NCBI GenBank assembly: GCA_030160035.1
Contig: BSNO01000001.1
Span: 992,001-1,056,000 of the forward strand
Source of the DNA: Rhizobium albus
GTDB lineage: Bacteria; Pseudomonadota; Alphaproteobacteria; Rhizobiales; Rhizobiaceae
DNA: 64,000 nucleotides
Direction of reading: 5' to 3'
Made by a program: the position numbers and the translations under genes. A model generated the notes under the pieces. That model made no database searches. It was not told the DNA's origin and was given only the letters and a program-made list of their open reading frames with translations. The stretch's first letter is position 1. Each line of letters opens with the position of its first letter. Below, piece after piece: positions 42,029 to 53,004 of the stretch.

Positions 42029-43062
42029 TGGCGGGCACAGGCGATTTCGCCGGCCACGGCCGGCCGGACGCTGATGGCGGACCAGCCCGCCACACCCCGG
42101 TTCTTCTGCAGGAAGTGCTGGATGCGCTGCAGCCCGAGGCCGGGAAGGTGATCCTGGACGGCACGTTCGGGGCAGGCGGCTACACGAGCGCGTTGCTTGA
42201 GCGCGGCGCCGATGTCGTCGCACTGGATCGCGATCCCGGTGCAATCGCGGGTGGCCAGCCGCTGGTCGATGCCTGGAAAGGCAAGCTTTCGCTTCACCAG
42301 TCTCGCTTCTCGCTTCTCGACCAATTTGCGCCAGAGGGTGGCCTGGACGGCGTCGTTCTCGATATCGGCGTTTCCTCCATGCAGATCGACGAGGCTGATC
42401 GCGGCTTTTCCTTTCAGAAGGATGGTCCACTCGACATGCGCATGGAGCGCGCGGGCGTTTCCGCGGCTGATGTCGTCAACCGCCTGAAGGCGGGCGATCT
42501 CGCGCGCATCTTCGGGTTCCTCGGCGAAGAGCGCCAGGCCGGGCGCATTGCTCGCGCCATCGAAAAGCGGCGCGCCGAAGAACCGTTCAGCACCACGCGC
42601 GACCTCGCCCGGCTGATCGAAACCGTTACGCCGCGCAAGGCCAAGGACAAGATTCACCCGGCAACGCGCGTGTTCCAGGCGCTGCGCATCTACGTCAATG
42701 ATGAGCTCGGCGAACTCGTTGCGGCTCTCATCGCTGCGGAACGTGCGCTGAAGCCCGGCGGTCGGCTCGCCGTCGTGACGTTCCACTCGCTGGAAGACCG
42801 GATCGTGAAGCGGTTTTTTGCCGAACGCAGCGGCAAGGCCGGCGGCTCGCGTCATCTGCCGCAGGTCGAACTGATTGCGGCAACCTTTGTGCCCGTGGGC
42901 AAGGGGTTGGTCACGCCGGGTGACGAGGAACTGTCGGACAACCCCCGCGCGCGCTCGGCAAAATTGAGATGCGGTCAACGGACCGAGGCGCAAGCGCAGC
43001 GCGCGGACATGTCAGTGTTCGGCCTGCCGGACCTGGCCGAACTTGATGCGATTGGTGGATGA
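42028..43062 (+). CDS. rsmH: 16S rRNA (cytosine(1402)-N(4))-methyltransferase RsmH
   Basis: RsmH (MraW) methylates C1402 of 16S rRNA. The 344-residue product has the SAM-binding G-T-F-G-A-G-G-Y-T near residue 50, a D-I-G-V-S-S segment and the H-S-L-E-D-R-I-V-K motif near the C-terminus. I chose the ATG at 42028 that overlaps the mraZ stop and gives the family length; the reading frame stays open back to 41404 but that part overlaps mraZ. A normal member of the dcw cluster. Confidence 0.95.
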   Translation: MAGTGDFAGHGRPDADGGPARHTPVLLQEVLDALQPEAGKVILDGTFGAGGYTSALLERGADVVALDRDPGAIAGGQPLVDAWKGKLSLHQSRFSLLDQFAPEGGLDGVVLDIGVSSMQIDEADRGFSFQKDGPLDMRMERAGVSAADVVNRLKAGDLARIFGFLGEERQAGRIARAIEKRRAEEPFSTTRDLARLIETVTPRKAKDKIHPATRVFQALRIYVNDELGELVAALIAAERALKPGGRLAVVTFHSLEDRIVKRFFAERSGKAGGSRHLPQVELIAATFVPVGKGLVTPGDEELSDNPRARSAKLRCGQRTEAQAQRADMSVFGLPDLAELDAIGG

Positions 43063-43066
43063 GACA

Positions 43067-43429
43067 ATGCTGAAGCCCTTCAACTTTTTCCTGGTGGTGG
43101 CGATGATCGGGGCGGCGACCGTCACCTATCAGATCAAGCATCGTGCCGAGGAGAAGCTCGGTGAAGTTCGTGCGCTGCAGGCGCAGATCCAGCTCGAGCG
43201 GCAGACGATCGATCTGCTCGAAGCCGATTGGAGCCTGCTGAACCAGCCAGTGCGGCTCGAGCAGCTTGTCGCGCGGTTCCAGGAAGACCTGCAGCTTGGC
43301 AACATCGATCCGCCGCAGATTGCGCAGCCAAACGAGCTGCCGCAGAAACTGCTGCAGATCGAAGAGCTCATCGCGCAGGATTTCGACGATTTCGCAGATC
43401 CCACGATCACAGGCTCGGTGGTGCGCTGA
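43067..43429 (+). CDS. ftsL: Cell division protein FtsL
   Basis: FtsL is a small bitopic division protein that pairs with FtsB and recruits FtsW-FtsI to the septum. The 120-residue product has one N-terminal membrane segment (F-F-L-V-V-A-M-I-G-A-A) and a periplasmic coiled coil (R-A-L-Q-A-Q-I-Q-L-E-R-Q-T-I-D-L-L). The ATG at 43067, 4 bp after rsmH, begins as other rhizobial FtsL proteins do; one at 43043 would add eight residues inside rsmH. Position between rsmH and ftsI confirms the call. Confidence 0.9.
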   Translation: MLKPFNFFLVVAMIGAATVTYQIKHRAEEKLGEVRALQAQIQLERQTIDLLEADWSLLNQPVRLEQLVARFQEDLQLGNIDPPQIAQPNELPQKLLQIEELIAQDFDDFADPTITGSVVR

Positions 43430-45135
43430 TGAAGAAGCCCGACATCTTCAACCGCATGCTGGAAAAGCGCCGTCAGGCGGCATTGACCGCGCGCAAGGGC
43501 AGCGGCCGCGAGGCCAAGTCGCGCGTCATGATCGCGATGTTCTGCTTTTGCGCTTTCTATGTCGTCATCGGCGGCCGGCTCGTCCAATACGGCATGGCCG
43601 ACGATCAGGCGACTGCGAGCATTCCGCGGGCGGACATGCTGCTTGCATCGCGCCCGGACCTCGTCGATCGCAATGGCGAAATCCTTGCAACCGACATCCG
43701 CACCGTCTCGCTCTATGCCGAACCGCGCCGCATCGTCGATGCCGACGAGGCGATCGAACGACTGCAGACCGTGCTGCCGGATCTCGACATCCGCACCACG
43801 CATCGCAAGCTGTCGTCGGATTCGGGCTTCCAGTGGCTGCGTCGTCAGCTCACGCCGAAGCAGCAGGCCGACATCATGGCGCTCGGCATTCCGGGCATCG
43901 GCTTCCGTCCGGAAAAGCGCCGGTTCTATCCCGGTGGAACGACGGCCTCGCATATCGTCGGTCACGTCAATGTCGACAATCGCGGCATTGCCGGCATGGA
44001 AAAGTATCTCGACAGCCAGGGACTTGCCGATCTCTTCGACCTCGGCATGACGGTCGACGAGGAGATGGAGCCGGTCGCGCTGTCGGTCGATCTGCGCGTT
44101 CAGCACATCGTGCGCGACGAGTTGGCTGCTGCGATGGAACGGTACGATGCAATCGCGGCCGGCGCCGTTGTGCTCGACATCCATACCGGCGAAGTCATCG
44201 CCATGTCGTCGCTGCCCGACTATAATCCGAACATCCCGTCTCAGGCTCTTGAGAAGGATCGTATGAACCGCATGTCGGCGGGCACATACGAAATGGGTTC
44301 GACCTTCAAGACCTTTACGACGGCGATGGCGCTCGACAGCGGCCGGGTGCGGATGGGCGACAGCTTCGATGCGTCGCGTCCTATCCGGATCGGCGGTCAC
44401 ACCATCAGCGACTTCCACGGCAAGCACCGCGTGCTGAGTGTGCCTGAAATCTTCATCTACTCGTCGAACATCGGCACTGCGAAGATGGCAGAAGTCGTCG
44501 GCGTTCAGGGCCATCAGGAATTCCTGACGCGCCTCGGTCTTCTGACCCGGATGCAAACAGAGCTGCCTGAAGTCGCCATGCCGCTCCAGCCACGTGAATG
44601 GAAGCAGATCAATTCCATCACGATCTCGTTCGGCCATGGCGTCACCACAACACCGCTCCAGACGGCTGTCGCTGCAGCTGCATTGATGAATGGTGGCAAG
44701 CTCATCCAGCCGACCTTCCTGCCGCGTACAGAAGCAGAAGCGATGGCGCACGCGGTTCAGGTGGTGAACCCTCAGACCAGCGCCGACATGCGCGAACTCT
44801 TTCGCCTGAACTCGCTCGAAGGTTCCGGACGCCGCGCCGACGTGGAAGGCTTCCGGGTCGGCGGCAAGACGGGCACGGCGGAAAAGGTGGTCAATGGACG
44901 TTATTCCAGCAACGTGCGCTTCAACGCGTATCTTGCCGCGTTCCCAATGGACGCACCCCAATATGTGGTTCTCGTCGTCATCGACGAGCCGAAGCCGGAG
45001 GAAGGGCAGCACTCGGCAACCGCCGGTCTGAACGCCGCGCCGACGGTGTCGGCAATCATTCGCCGCTCCGCTTCGCTGCTCGGCGTGCAGCCCAAATACG
45101 GACAGGATGGCTCTGCCATGCTGGTGTCTTATTGA
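43429..45135 (+). CDS. ftsI: Septal peptidoglycan transpeptidase FtsI (PBP3)
   Basis: FtsI crosslinks septal peptidoglycan. The 568-residue product has an N-terminal membrane segment, the PBP dimer domain, and the transpeptidase domain with S-T-F-K (nucleophile Ser) near residue 288, S-S-N near 346 and K-T-G near 483. It is a class B PBP by architecture and position. The ATG overlaps the ftsL stop. The following gap of 129 bp to murE shows no gene. Confidence 0.95.
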   Translation: MKKPDIFNRMLEKRRQAALTARKGSGREAKSRVMIAMFCFCAFYVVIGGRLVQYGMADDQATASIPRADMLLASRPDLVDRNGEILATDIRTVSLYAEPRRIVDADEAIERLQTVLPDLDIRTTHRKLSSDSGFQWLRRQLTPKQQADIMALGIPGIGFRPEKRRFYPGGTTASHIVGHVNVDNRGIAGMEKYLDSQGLADLFDLGMTVDEEMEPVALSVDLRVQHIVRDELAAAMERYDAIAAGAVVLDIHTGEVIAMSSLPDYNPNIPSQALEKDRMNRMSAGTYEMGSTFKTFTTAMALDSGRVRMGDSFDASRPIRIGGHTISDFHGKHRVLSVPEIFIYSSNIGTAKMAEVVGVQGHQEFLTRLGLLTRMQTELPEVAMPLQPREWKQINSITISFGHGVTTTPLQTAVAAAALMNGGKLIQPTFLPRTEAEAMAHAVQVVNPQTSADMRELFRLNSLEGSGRRADVEGFRVGGKTGTAEKVVNGRYSSNVRFNAYLAAFPMDAPQYVVLVVIDEPKPEEGQHSATAGLNAAPTVSAIIRRSASLLGVQPKYGQDGSAMLVSY

Positions 45136-45264
45136 GCGCCAATGAACGGCGCCCTGACGCGTACATGATCTGACGGCATCTGCCGTCCGATCCTTCCAGA
45201 CTTACGCCCCGTCGCGCGGATCGCGACGCGCATCGAGCGGGGCGGCAACCAGTGGACGTGGGCT

Positions 45265-46731
45265 ATGAGACTTCAGGAACTCGTCGGCATCGACGCGCAA
45301 GCGCGTATCGAGACGCCGGAGGGGATGGACGGGAATCCGGAGGTTGCGGGCATCGCTTCAGATAGCCGCAAAGTCCAGCCCGGCTATCTTTTTGCGGCGC
45401 TTGCCGGCTCCAAGGCCGATGGCGCGACCTATGTGGCGGATGCGCTGGCGCGGGGCGCTGTTGCCATCGTCGCCGCTGACGATGCAGCCCTGACCGTGAC
45501 GGCACCGACAATCCGTGTGAAGGAACCACGTGCGTTTCTGGCAAGAACGGCAGCGCGCATCGCAGGCGCTCAGCCCAAGACGATGGTTGCCGTCACAGGG
45601 ACGGCAGGCAAGACGTCCGTTGCATCCTTCACGCGCCAGATCTGGGCGAGCGTTGGATTGCCGGCCGCGATGATCGGGACGACAGGTGTCGTTTCTCCGA
45701 CCCGCAACGACTATGGCTCCCTCACCACACCGGATCCGGTCGAACTGCATCGCCTTCTGGCGGAGCTTGCCGCGGAAGGTGTGACGCATGCATCGATGGA
45801 GGCTTCGAGCCACGGGCTCGACCAGCACCGGCTGGACGGCGTGACGCTGCAGGCCGGCGGCTTTACCAATCTCGGCCGCGACCATCTCGATTATCATGCC
45901 GACATCACGGACTATCTGAACGCCAAGCTGCGCCTGTTTACGGCTCTCTTGCCGAAGGGCGCGCCCGCAATCATCTTTTCCGACGATGCCTATTCCGATC
46001 CGGTCATTTCGGCCGCGCGCGATGCCGGGCTCGATGTGCGCACCGTTGGCCGCGGTGGAAATTTCCTTACCCTGAAGCGTGTCGAGCATCAGCGCCAGCG
46101 GCAGCTCGCCGAAGTCCACCATGCCGGCAAGATCTACGAAATCGACCTGCCGCTCGCCGGCGATTTTCAATTGTCCAACGCGCTGGTTGCGGCCGGTCTT
46201 GCGATCTCGACCGGCGTTGCGCCGGAGCAGGCGATGGCGGCATTGGAGCGGCTCGAAGGTGCTTCGGGGCGACTGGAGCTTGTCGGCACCACGCAGGAAG
46301 GCGCTCCCGCTTATGTGGACTATGCGCACAAGCCCGAAGCGCTGGAAAATGTCTTGAAAGCAGTGCGGCCGTTCACGACGGGCCGCATCGTCGTCGTTTT
46401 CGGCTGCGGCGGGGACCGAGACCGCGGCAAGCGCCCGATCATGGGCGAAATCGCAACCCGGCTTGCCGATGTGGTGATCGTCACGGACGACAATCCGCGC
46501 TCGGAAGTGCCTGCGGAAATCCGTGCCGAGATCCTGGCTGCTGCTCCTGGTGCAACGGAGATCCGCGACAGGGCAGAGGCGATCCGCGCAGCCGTCGGCC
46601 TCCTCAAGAAAGGCGACACGCTCATCGTCGCTGGCAAAGGCCACGAGAACGGCCAGACGATCGGTAACAAGACACTCCCATTCTCCGATCACGAACAGGT
46701 AAGGGCTGCACTCGCAGCGCATGCGCAATGA
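45265..46731 (+). CDS. murE: UDP-MurNAc-L-alanyl-D-glutamate--2,6-diaminopimelate ligase MurE
   Basis: MurE adds meso-diaminopimelate to UDP-MurNAc-dipeptide in the cytoplasm. The 488-residue product has the Mur ligase P-loop T-G-T-A-G-K-T-S near residue 112. The D-N-P-R motif in T-D-D-N-P-R-S-E marks the diaminopimelate-specific type as in Gram-negatives. The stop overlaps the murF start. An ORF inside on the other strand is not coding. Confidence 0.95.
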   Translation: MRLQELVGIDAQARIETPEGMDGNPEVAGIASDSRKVQPGYLFAALAGSKADGATYVADALARGAVAIVAADDAALTVTAPTIRVKEPRAFLARTAARIAGAQPKTMVAVTGTAGKTSVASFTRQIWASVGLPAAMIGTTGVVSPTRNDYGSLTTPDPVELHRLLAELAAEGVTHASMEASSHGLDQHRLDGVTLQAGGFTNLGRDHLDYHADITDYLNAKLRLFTALLPKGAPAIIFSDDAYSDPVISAARDAGLDVRTVGRGGNFLTLKRVEHQRQRQLAEVHHAGKIYEIDLPLAGDFQLSNALVAAGLAISTGVAPEQAMAALERLEGASGRLELVGTTQEGAPAYVDYAHKPEALENVLKAVRPFTTGRIVVVFGCGGDRDRGKRPIMGEIATRLADVVIVTDDNPRSEVPAEIRAEILAAAPGATEIRDRAEAIRAAVGLLKKGDTLIVAGKGHENGQTIGNKTLPFSDHEQVRAALAAHAQ

Positions 46732-48161
46732 CACCGCTCTGGACGCTCAAATCCTTTATCGAAGCAACAAATGGACGCCCTGTCGGCGACATGCCGAGCG
46801 GCATTACCGGCATTTCCATCGATAGCCGGACGGCAGGCGCGGGCGACGCGTTCTTCGCGATCAAGGGCGACCGGTTCGACGGGCATGACTTCGTCGGCGC
46901 GGCTGTTGCCAATGGTGCCGCCGTGCTGGTCGTCGGCGAGGACAAGCTGCCGGCCTTGGGGCATATCCAGGCGCCGATGGTGGTGGTGGACGATGTGCTG
47001 GACGCGCTTCGTCGCCTCGGCGAGGCGGCAAGGGCGCGCAGCAAGGCGAAGATCATCGCCGTCACCGGTTCGGTCGGGAAGACGACGACCAAGGGCATGC
47101 TGAAGCATTGCCTTTCGGCCGTGGGATCGACCCATGCGGCCGTTGCGTCCTTCAACAATCACTGGGGCGTGCCGCTGACGCTTGCACGCATGCCGGCCGA
47201 CTGCCGCTTCGGCGTGTTCGAGATCGGCATGAACCATCCGGGCGAGATCACGCCTCTCGTCAAGATGGTCCGCCCGCATGTGGCGATCATCACGACGATT
47301 GCCGCCGCCCATCTCGGCAACTTCAAGAGCCTCGATGAGATCGCCGCCGCCAAGGCGGAAATCTTCCTCGGCGTCGAGCCGGATGGACATGCCATTCTCA
47401 ACCGCGACAACGAGAAGTTCGGTGTTTTGCACGACGGCGCCGACGCAGCCGCTGTCGCGCATATCCACAGCTTCGGCGAAAGCCGGGAGGCCGACTTCCG
47501 GCTTGAACGGGTCCAGCTTCATGCGACCTGCTCCTGCCTGACAGCGCGGATCGGCGACGAGGATGTCGCGGTGAAGATCGGGACCCCCGGCCGGCACGTC
47601 GTCGAAAATGCTCTGGCCGTGCTCGGCGCTGCCTATCTCGTTGGTGCCGACCTGGCGAAGATTGCTGGCGCACTGGCCGACTTCCGGGCAGAGAAGGGTC
47701 GTGGCGCACAGTACCGGCTGAAGAACGGGTCGGGCAACTTCACGCTGATCGACGAAAGCTACAACGCCAATCCTGCCTCCATGCGGGCGGCCATCGCGCT
47801 GCTCGGTCATGCGACGCTCGGTCCGAACGGGCGGCGCATCGCCGTACTCGGCGACATGCTCGAACTCGGCCGCTTCTCGCCCAAGCTCCACGAGGAACTC
47901 GTCGAGCCTCTGAAGAAGGCGAAGATCGATCGGGTCTATCTTGCCGGGCCGGAAATGAAGGCGCTCGAACAGGCGCTGAAATCCGAAATCGCATGCGAGT
48001 ATCGCGAGACCACCGCGTCACTCGTGCCTCTCGTGACCAAGGCCGTCCATGCGGGCGATGCCATCATGGTCAAATCATCACTCGGGATCGGCTTCGGCGC
48101 GGTCGTTTCCGCTTTGCTTGACAAGTTTCCGGCCGTGCCGGAAGCCGATTCAGGCGATTGA
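46728..48161 (+). CDS. murF: UDP-MurNAc-tripeptide--D-alanyl-D-alanine ligase MurF
   Basis: MurF adds D-Ala-D-Ala to the UDP-MurNAc-tripeptide. The 477-residue product has the P-loop V-T-G-S-V-G-K-T-T near residue 115, the E-I-G-M-N-H-P-G-E segment, and D-E-S-Y-N-A-N-P typical of MurF. The ATG overlaps the murE stop. The D-Ala-D-Ala substrate comes from ddl further down the same cluster. Confidence 0.95.
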   Translation: MTPLWTLKSFIEATNGRPVGDMPSGITGISIDSRTAGAGDAFFAIKGDRFDGHDFVGAAVANGAAVLVVGEDKLPALGHIQAPMVVVDDVLDALRRLGEAARARSKAKIIAVTGSVGKTTTKGMLKHCLSAVGSTHAAVASFNNHWGVPLTLARMPADCRFGVFEIGMNHPGEITPLVKMVRPHVAIITTIAAAHLGNFKSLDEIAAAKAEIFLGVEPDGHAILNRDNEKFGVLHDGADAAAVAHIHSFGESREADFRLERVQLHATCSCLTARIGDEDVAVKIGTPGRHVVENALAVLGAAYLVGADLAKIAGALADFRAEKGRGAQYRLKNGSGNFTLIDESYNANPASMRAAIALLGHATLGPNGRRIAVLGDMLELGRFSPKLHEELVEPLKKAKIDRVYLAGPEMKALEQALKSEIACEYRETTASLVPLVTKAVHAGDAIMVKSSLGIGFGAVVSALLDKFPAVPEADSGD

Positions 48162-48183
48162 AGAGGCAAAGGACGACACACCC

Positions 48184-49287
48184 ATGCTGATGTGGCTTGT
48201 AGGACTGGCGGATGAACTGCAAGTCTTCAATCTTTTCCGCTACATAACGTTCAGAACGGGTGGATCGCTCTTCACCTCGGCCCTGATCGTCTTCCTGTTC
48301 GGACCCCGAATCATCGCCTCGTTGCGCATCCGCCAGGGTCGCGGCCAGCCGATCCGTGCCGACGGTCCGCAAACGCACTTCAAGAAAGCCGGCACGCCCA
48401 CCATGGGCGGGTTGATGATCTTGTCAGGCATCATTGGTGCGTCGCTGCTTTGGGCGGACCTGTCGTCGATCTACGTGCTCGTCACGCTGATCGTGACGAT
48501 CGGCTTTGGCGCGATCGGCTTTTACGACGACTATCTCAAGGTGACGAAGCAGTCCCATATGGGGTTCTCGGGCAAGGCGCGTCTCGGCATCGAGTTCGTC
48601 ATCGCCGGCATCGCGGTCTACTTCATCATGCGCACGACGCTTGCATCGACCGCCGCCGACAGCCTGACCTTCGGGTCCTCGCTCGCCTTTCCGTTCTTCA
48701 AGGATTTCTTCCTCGATCTCGGGCTCTTCTTCGTCGTCTTCGGTGCGTTCGTGATCGTGGGCGCCGGCAACGCGGTGAACCTGACCGACGGTCTCGACGG
48801 TCTTGCCATAGGCCCGGTGATGATCGCGGCAGGCGCCTTTGGCGTGATCGCGTATCTCACCGGCAACGCGCTGTTTTCAGACTATCTGCAGATCAATTTC
48901 GTGCCCGGCACGGGAGAGCTTGCCGTCGTGCTCGGCGCCGTCATCGGGGCAGGGCTCGGCTTTCTCTGGTTCAACGCGCCGCCCGCCGCCATTTTCATGG
49001 GCGACACGGGATCGCTCGCGCTTGGCGGATTGATCGGCACGGTTGCCGTCGCCACAAAGCACGAGATCGTCATGGCGATCATCGGTGGCCTCTTCGTCAT
49101 GGAGGCGCTGTCGGTGATGATCCAGGTCGGCGTCTTCAAGCTCACCGGCAAGCGCGTCTTTCTCATGGCGCCGATACACCATCACTTCGAAAAGAAGGGC
49201 TGGACGGAGAGCCAAGTCGTGGTCCGCTTCTGGATCATCGCCATCATCCTGGCCCTTGTCGGCCTTGCAACGCTGAAGCTGCGCTGA
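48184..49287 (+). CDS. mraY: Phospho-N-acetylmuramoyl-pentapeptide-transferase MraY
   Basis: MraY transfers the muramyl-pentapeptide to undecaprenyl phosphate at the inner membrane, giving lipid I. The 367-residue product has about ten hydrophobic segments and the conserved [12 protein letters not shown] and N-L-T-D-G-L-D-G motifs. I chose the ATG at 48184 that gives the family length; the frame is open to 48049 inside murF. Confidence 0.95.
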   Translation: MLMWLVGLADELQVFNLFRYITFRTGGSLFTSALIVFLFGPRIIASLRIRQGRGQPIRADGPQTHFKKAGTPTMGGLMILSGIIGASLLWADLSSIYVLVTLIVTIGFGAIGFYDDYLKVTKQSHMGFSGKARLGIEFVIAGIAVYFIMRTTLASTAADSLTFGSSLAFPFFKDFFLDLGLFFVVFGAFVIVGAGNAVNLTDGLDGLAIGPVMIAAGAFGVIAYLTGNALFSDYLQINFVPGTGELAVVLGAVIGAGLGFLWFNAPPAAIFMGDTGSLALGGLIGTVAVATKHEIVMAIIGGLFVMEALSVMIQVGVFKLTGKRVFLMAPIHHHFEKKGWTESQVVVRFWIIAIILALVGLATLKLR

Positions 49288-49290
49288 GCC

Positions 49291-50703
49291 ATGATCGCGG
49301 CCAAGACATTCAATGGTCGGAAGCTTGCTCTGTTCGGTCTCGGTGGCTCGGGCATCGTCACCGCCCGCGCCCTCGTCGCCGGAGGAGCGAACCTCGTCGC
49401 GTGGGACGACAATCCGGAATCGGTGCAGCGGGCGCGTGACGAGGGAATCGTCACGCATGATCTGCGCGAGATCGATTGGTCTGAGATCGCATCCTTCGTG
49501 CTCTCGCCCGGCGTGCCACTCACCCATCCAAAGCCGCACTGGAGCGTGGACCTTGCCCGCCAGGCGGGGGTCGAGATCATCGGCGACATCGAAATCTTCT
49601 GCCGCGAGCGCCGCGCAAGCCAATCGAATGCGCCCTTCATCGCCATCACCGGTACGAACGGCAAATCCACGACGACGGCTCTGATCGCACATATTCTCGC
49701 CTCGAGCGGCCGCGACACGCAGCTTGGCGGCAATATCGGCACAGCCGTCCTGTCGCTCGACTCGCCCACGGCGGATCGTTTTTTCGTCGTCGAATGCTCC
49801 TCCTATCAGATCGACCTGGCGCCGAGCCTCGATCCGACCGCCGGCATCCTTCTCAACCTGTCGCCTGATCATCTCGATCGGCACGGCAGCATGGAAAATT
49901 ACGCGGCGATCAAAAAACGGCTCGTTGCCGGTTCCGACGTTGCGATCGTCGGTGTCGACGACGATTTCTCTGCTGCCATCGCAGAGCGGATCGGCATGTC
50001 CGGCTTGAAGCTCGTTCGGATTTCGAAGGAGCGCGCGCTGGCCGATGGCCTGTTCGCGCAGTCGAGCCGCATCGTGCAGGCGGGAAGCACTGGCGAGCGC
50101 ACGATTGTCGATCTCGCCGGTCACCCGACCTTGAAGGGCGCCCACAATGCCCAGAACACGGCAGCTGCCATTGCGGCCTGCCTCGCCGTCGGCCTGAGCG
50201 AGGCAGAAATCGAAGCCGGCATCCGCACGTTCCCAGGCCTCAAGCATCGCATGCAGCCGGTCGGCCGCCGTGGCGCGGTCGTCTTCGTCAACGACTCCAA
50301 GGCGACCAATGCCGATGCGGCGGCGCCAGCGCTGTCGAGCTTCACCGACATCCACTGGATTCTGGGCGGCCTGCCGAAGGCGGGTGGCATCACATCACTG
50401 CAGCCGTTCTTCAGCCGGATATCCAAGGCCTATCTGATCGGTGAGGCCGCGCCCGATTTTGCCGCCACTCTGGGCGAGGCCGTGCCCTACGAAATCTCGG
50501 GCACGCTCGATCTCGCCGTCACTCATGCCGCGCGCGACGCTGCTGAGAGTACCGCCGGCGCGCCGGTCGTGCTGCTCAGCCCGGCTTGCGCAAGTTTCGA
50601 TCAGTACAGGAATTTCGAGGTTCGCGGCGATGCGTTCGTCGCGGCCGTAGCTGGTCTCGACGGTGTCGAGATGCTGGTGCCTTTCGCTAAGGAGAGCGAC
50701 TGA
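49291..50703 (+). CDS. murD: UDP-MurNAc-L-alanine--D-glutamate ligase MurD
   Basis: MurD adds D-glutamate to UDP-MurNAc-L-alanine. The 470-residue product has an N-terminal Rossmann-like UDP-binding part (F-G-L-G-G-S-G), the P-loop T-G-T-N-G-K-S-T-T near residue 119 and the later N-D-S-K-A-T-N segment. The ATG lies 3 bp after the mraY stop. The next gene, ftsW, starts 1 bp past the murD stop. Confidence 0.95.
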   Translation: MIAAKTFNGRKLALFGLGGSGIVTARALVAGGANLVAWDDNPESVQRARDEGIVTHDLREIDWSEIASFVLSPGVPLTHPKPHWSVDLARQAGVEIIGDIEIFCRERRASQSNAPFIAITGTNGKSTTTALIAHILASSGRDTQLGGNIGTAVLSLDSPTADRFFVVECSSYQIDLAPSLDPTAGILLNLSPDHLDRHGSMENYAAIKKRLVAGSDVAIVGVDDDFSAAIAERIGMSGLKLVRISKERALADGLFAQSSRIVQAGSTGERTIVDLAGHPTLKGAHNAQNTAAAIAACLAVGLSEAEIEAGIRTFPGLKHRMQPVGRRGAVVFVNDSKATNADAAAPALSSFTDIHWILGGLPKAGGITSLQPFFSRISKAYLIGEAAPDFAATLGEAVPYEISGTLDLAVTHAARDAAESTAGAPVVLLSPACASFDQYRNFEVRGDAFVAAVAGLDGVEMLVPFAKESD

Positions 50704-50704
50704 G

Positions 50705-51862
50705 ATGGTAAGCCGAGCGGAACGGGGACTTGTTGCCGACTGGTTCTGGACGATCGACCGCGTGTTCCTGATCGCGTTCGTTCTCCTGATGGCGCTCGGA
50801 TTCATGCTGTCTTTCGCCGCCAGCCCGGCCGTTGCCGAGCGCATCGGGCTCGACAGCTTCTATTTCGTGAAGCGCCATGCGGTATTTTTGCTGCCCACGC
50901 TGGTCGTGATGATCGGCGTGTCGTTTTTGACGCCGAGGCAGGTTCGACGGGCGGCACTCTTCATCTTCGGCCTATCGACGCTGCTGATGGTGCTCGCACT
51001 CTTTATCGGCGTGGAAGTGAAGGGCTCGCGGCGCTGGATCGCCCTTGCGGGTATCTCCATCCAGCCGTCGGAGTTCATGAAGCCGGCCTTCGTCATTCTG
51101 TGTGCGTGGCTCTTTTCCGAGCATAGCCGTCAGCCAGAAATCCCCGGCAACCTCTTCGCGATCATCCTCTTCGTCATCATCTCGGCCCTGCTGCTCGCCC
51201 AGCCCGACCTTGGACAGACCGTTCTGGTGGCGGCGATCTGGGGCGGCATGTTCTTCATGGCCGGCATGCCCTGGTTCTGGATCATCCTGTTCGGCGTCGT
51301 CGGCGTCGGCGGCATTTTGGGCGCCTACACGGCATTCCCGCACGTGCAGGGCCGTATCGATCGCTTCCTGACCGGCGAGGGCGACACCTATCAGGTCGAC
51401 ACCGCCCGCGAAGCCATCATCCGCGGCGACTGGTTCGGCCGCGGTCCGGGCGAAGGCACCATCAAGCGGATCCTGCCCGACAGCCATACGGACTTCATCT
51501 TCGCGGTGGCGGCGGAAGAGTTCGGCATCATCTTCTGCATGGCACTCGTCGTCATCTTCGCCTTCATCGTGCTGCGCGGTCTTAGCCATGCCAGCCGTGA
51601 GCGCGACGATTTCACCCGGCTCGCCATCTCCGGCCTCGTGCTTCTGATCGGGCTGCAGTCGCTGATCAACATCTCGGTCAATCTCGAGCTCGCGCCTGCC
51701 AAGGGCATGACCCTGCCGCTGATCTCCTACGGCGGCTCGTCGATGATCGCGGTGGCGATCTCCGTCGGCTTTCTTCTGGCGCTGACGCGGCGCAGGCCGG
51801 AAAAGCGCTCGTCGGAACGCAGCCTGTTCGGAGATTTCGGCTTCCGCGTGCCGGCCGAATAG
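50705..51862 (+). CDS. ftsW: Septal peptidoglycan polymerase FtsW
   Basis: FtsW is the SEDS-family glycosyltransferase that polymerises septal peptidoglycan together with FtsI. The 385-residue product has about ten membrane segments and the conserved G-P-G-E-G and P-L-I-S-Y-G-G-S-S motifs. AAGGAG lies 10 bp before the ATG at 50705. The Asp in the periplasmic loop motif around T-D-F-I-F-A is present. Confidence 0.94.
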   Translation: MVSRAERGLVADWFWTIDRVFLIAFVLLMALGFMLSFAASPAVAERIGLDSFYFVKRHAVFLLPTLVVMIGVSFLTPRQVRRAALFIFGLSTLLMVLALFIGVEVKGSRRWIALAGISIQPSEFMKPAFVILCAWLFSEHSRQPEIPGNLFAIILFVIISALLLAQPDLGQTVLVAAIWGGMFFMAGMPWFWIILFGVVGVGGILGAYTAFPHVQGRIDRFLTGEGDTYQVDTAREAIIRGDWFGRGPGEGTIKRILPDSHTDFIFAVAAEEFGIIFCMALVVIFAFIVLRGLSHASRERDDFTRLAISGLVLLIGLQSLINISVNLELAPAKGMTLPLISYGGSSMIAVAISVGFLLALTRRRPEKRSSERSLFGDFGFRVPAE

Positions 51863-51885
51863 CAAAGACCTGAAGGGATCGCTTC

Positions 51886-53004
51886 TTGAGCAAACTGTTT
51901 CTGCTTTCGGCCGGGGGAACCGGGGGACATCTTTTTCCGGCCGAGGCGCTGGCTCATGAGCTGAGACGCCGCGGCCACCGGGTCGACCTCGTGACCGACA
52001 CCCGCGCCGAGCGGTTCGCCGGACAGTTCCCGGCCGATGCGGTGCATGTGGTTCGCTCCGCAACGATCGGTTCGCGCAACCCGATCGCCGTCGCAAAGTC
52101 GGTGATCACACTGGTCAAGGGCGTCGGCGAGGCCAAGCGCCTTATCAACCGGCTGAAACCCGCGGCCGTGATCGGCTTTGGCGGATATCCGACGCTGCCG
52201 CCGGTCTACGCCGCGACGCGGCTCGGTGCGCCGACCCTGCTCCACGAACAAAACGCCGTGATGGGTCGGGCGAACCGGCTACTCGCGCCGAGGGTCGATG
52301 CGATCGCGGGCGGCTTCCTGCCGGAAGAGGGCCTGCATTCGGCGCGAACCGTCACGACCGGCAATCCCGTCCGCCCCGCCGTCATCGACGCTTCGCAGGT
52401 GCCATACCGACAGTCTGGGCCCGGTGAGCCCTTCAATCTCGTCATTTTCGGCGGCAGCCAGGGCGCCAGCTTCTTCGGTGAGGCGCTGCCGGCCGCCATC
52501 GAGAAGCTCGCGCCGGATCTGCGCGCACGGCTGACGATTACTCAGCAGGCGCGGGCGGAGGATGCGGACAGGGTCGTTGCGGCCTACCGCGCGCTTGGCA
52601 TCACGGCGGAAGTGTCGCCGTTCTTTTCTGACATGGCGGCGCGGATCGCTGCCGCGCATCTCGTCATCAGCCGCTCTGGCGCGTCGACGGTGTCGGAGCT
52701 CGCCGTCATCGGTCGACCGGCTATCCTCGTGCCGTATCCGCACGCACTCGACCATGACCAGGCCGCCAACGCGGCGGCCCTCATGGCGAAGGGCGGCGCC
52801 GAGGTTATCCAGCAATCGGCGCTCGACCAGCCGCGGCTGACCGGCCTGATCGCAAGTGCCCTGAGCGAGCCTGACAGGCTTGCGGCCACGGCTGCCAGCG
52901 CCAAGGCGACCGGCCGGCCGAATGCCGCCGCCTTGCTCGCCGATCTCGCAGAGGCTATTGCGGGCCGCATGAGCATCGGGAAATTCAAGGAAAACCGCGC
53001 ATGA
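51886..53004 (+). CDS. murG: UDP-GlcNAc--lipid I transferase MurG
   Basis: MurG adds GlcNAc to lipid I, forming lipid II at the inner face of the membrane. The 372-residue GT28 protein has the N-terminal G-G-T-G-G-H motif near residue 10 and H-E-Q-N-A near residue 117. The start is a TTG at 51886, which begins the conserved first strand (K-L-F-L-L-S-A-G-G); no ATG or GTG fits. GAAGGGA lies upstream. The stop overlaps the murC ATG. Confidence 0.94.
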   Translation: MSKLFLLSAGGTGGHLFPAEALAHELRRRGHRVDLVTDTRAERFAGQFPADAVHVVRSATIGSRNPIAVAKSVITLVKGVGEAKRLINRLKPAAVIGFGGYPTLPPVYAATRLGAPTLLHEQNAVMGRANRLLAPRVDAIAGGFLPEEGLHSARTVTTGNPVRPAVIDASQVPYRQSGPGEPFNLVIFGGSQGASFFGEALPAAIEKLAPDLRARLTITQQARAEDADRVVAAYRALGITAEVSPFFSDMAARIAAAHLVISRSGASTVSELAVIGRPAILVPYPHALDHDQAANAAALMAKGGAEVIQQSALDQPRLTGLIASALSEPDRLAATAASAKATGRPNAAALLADLAEAIAGRMSIGKFKENRA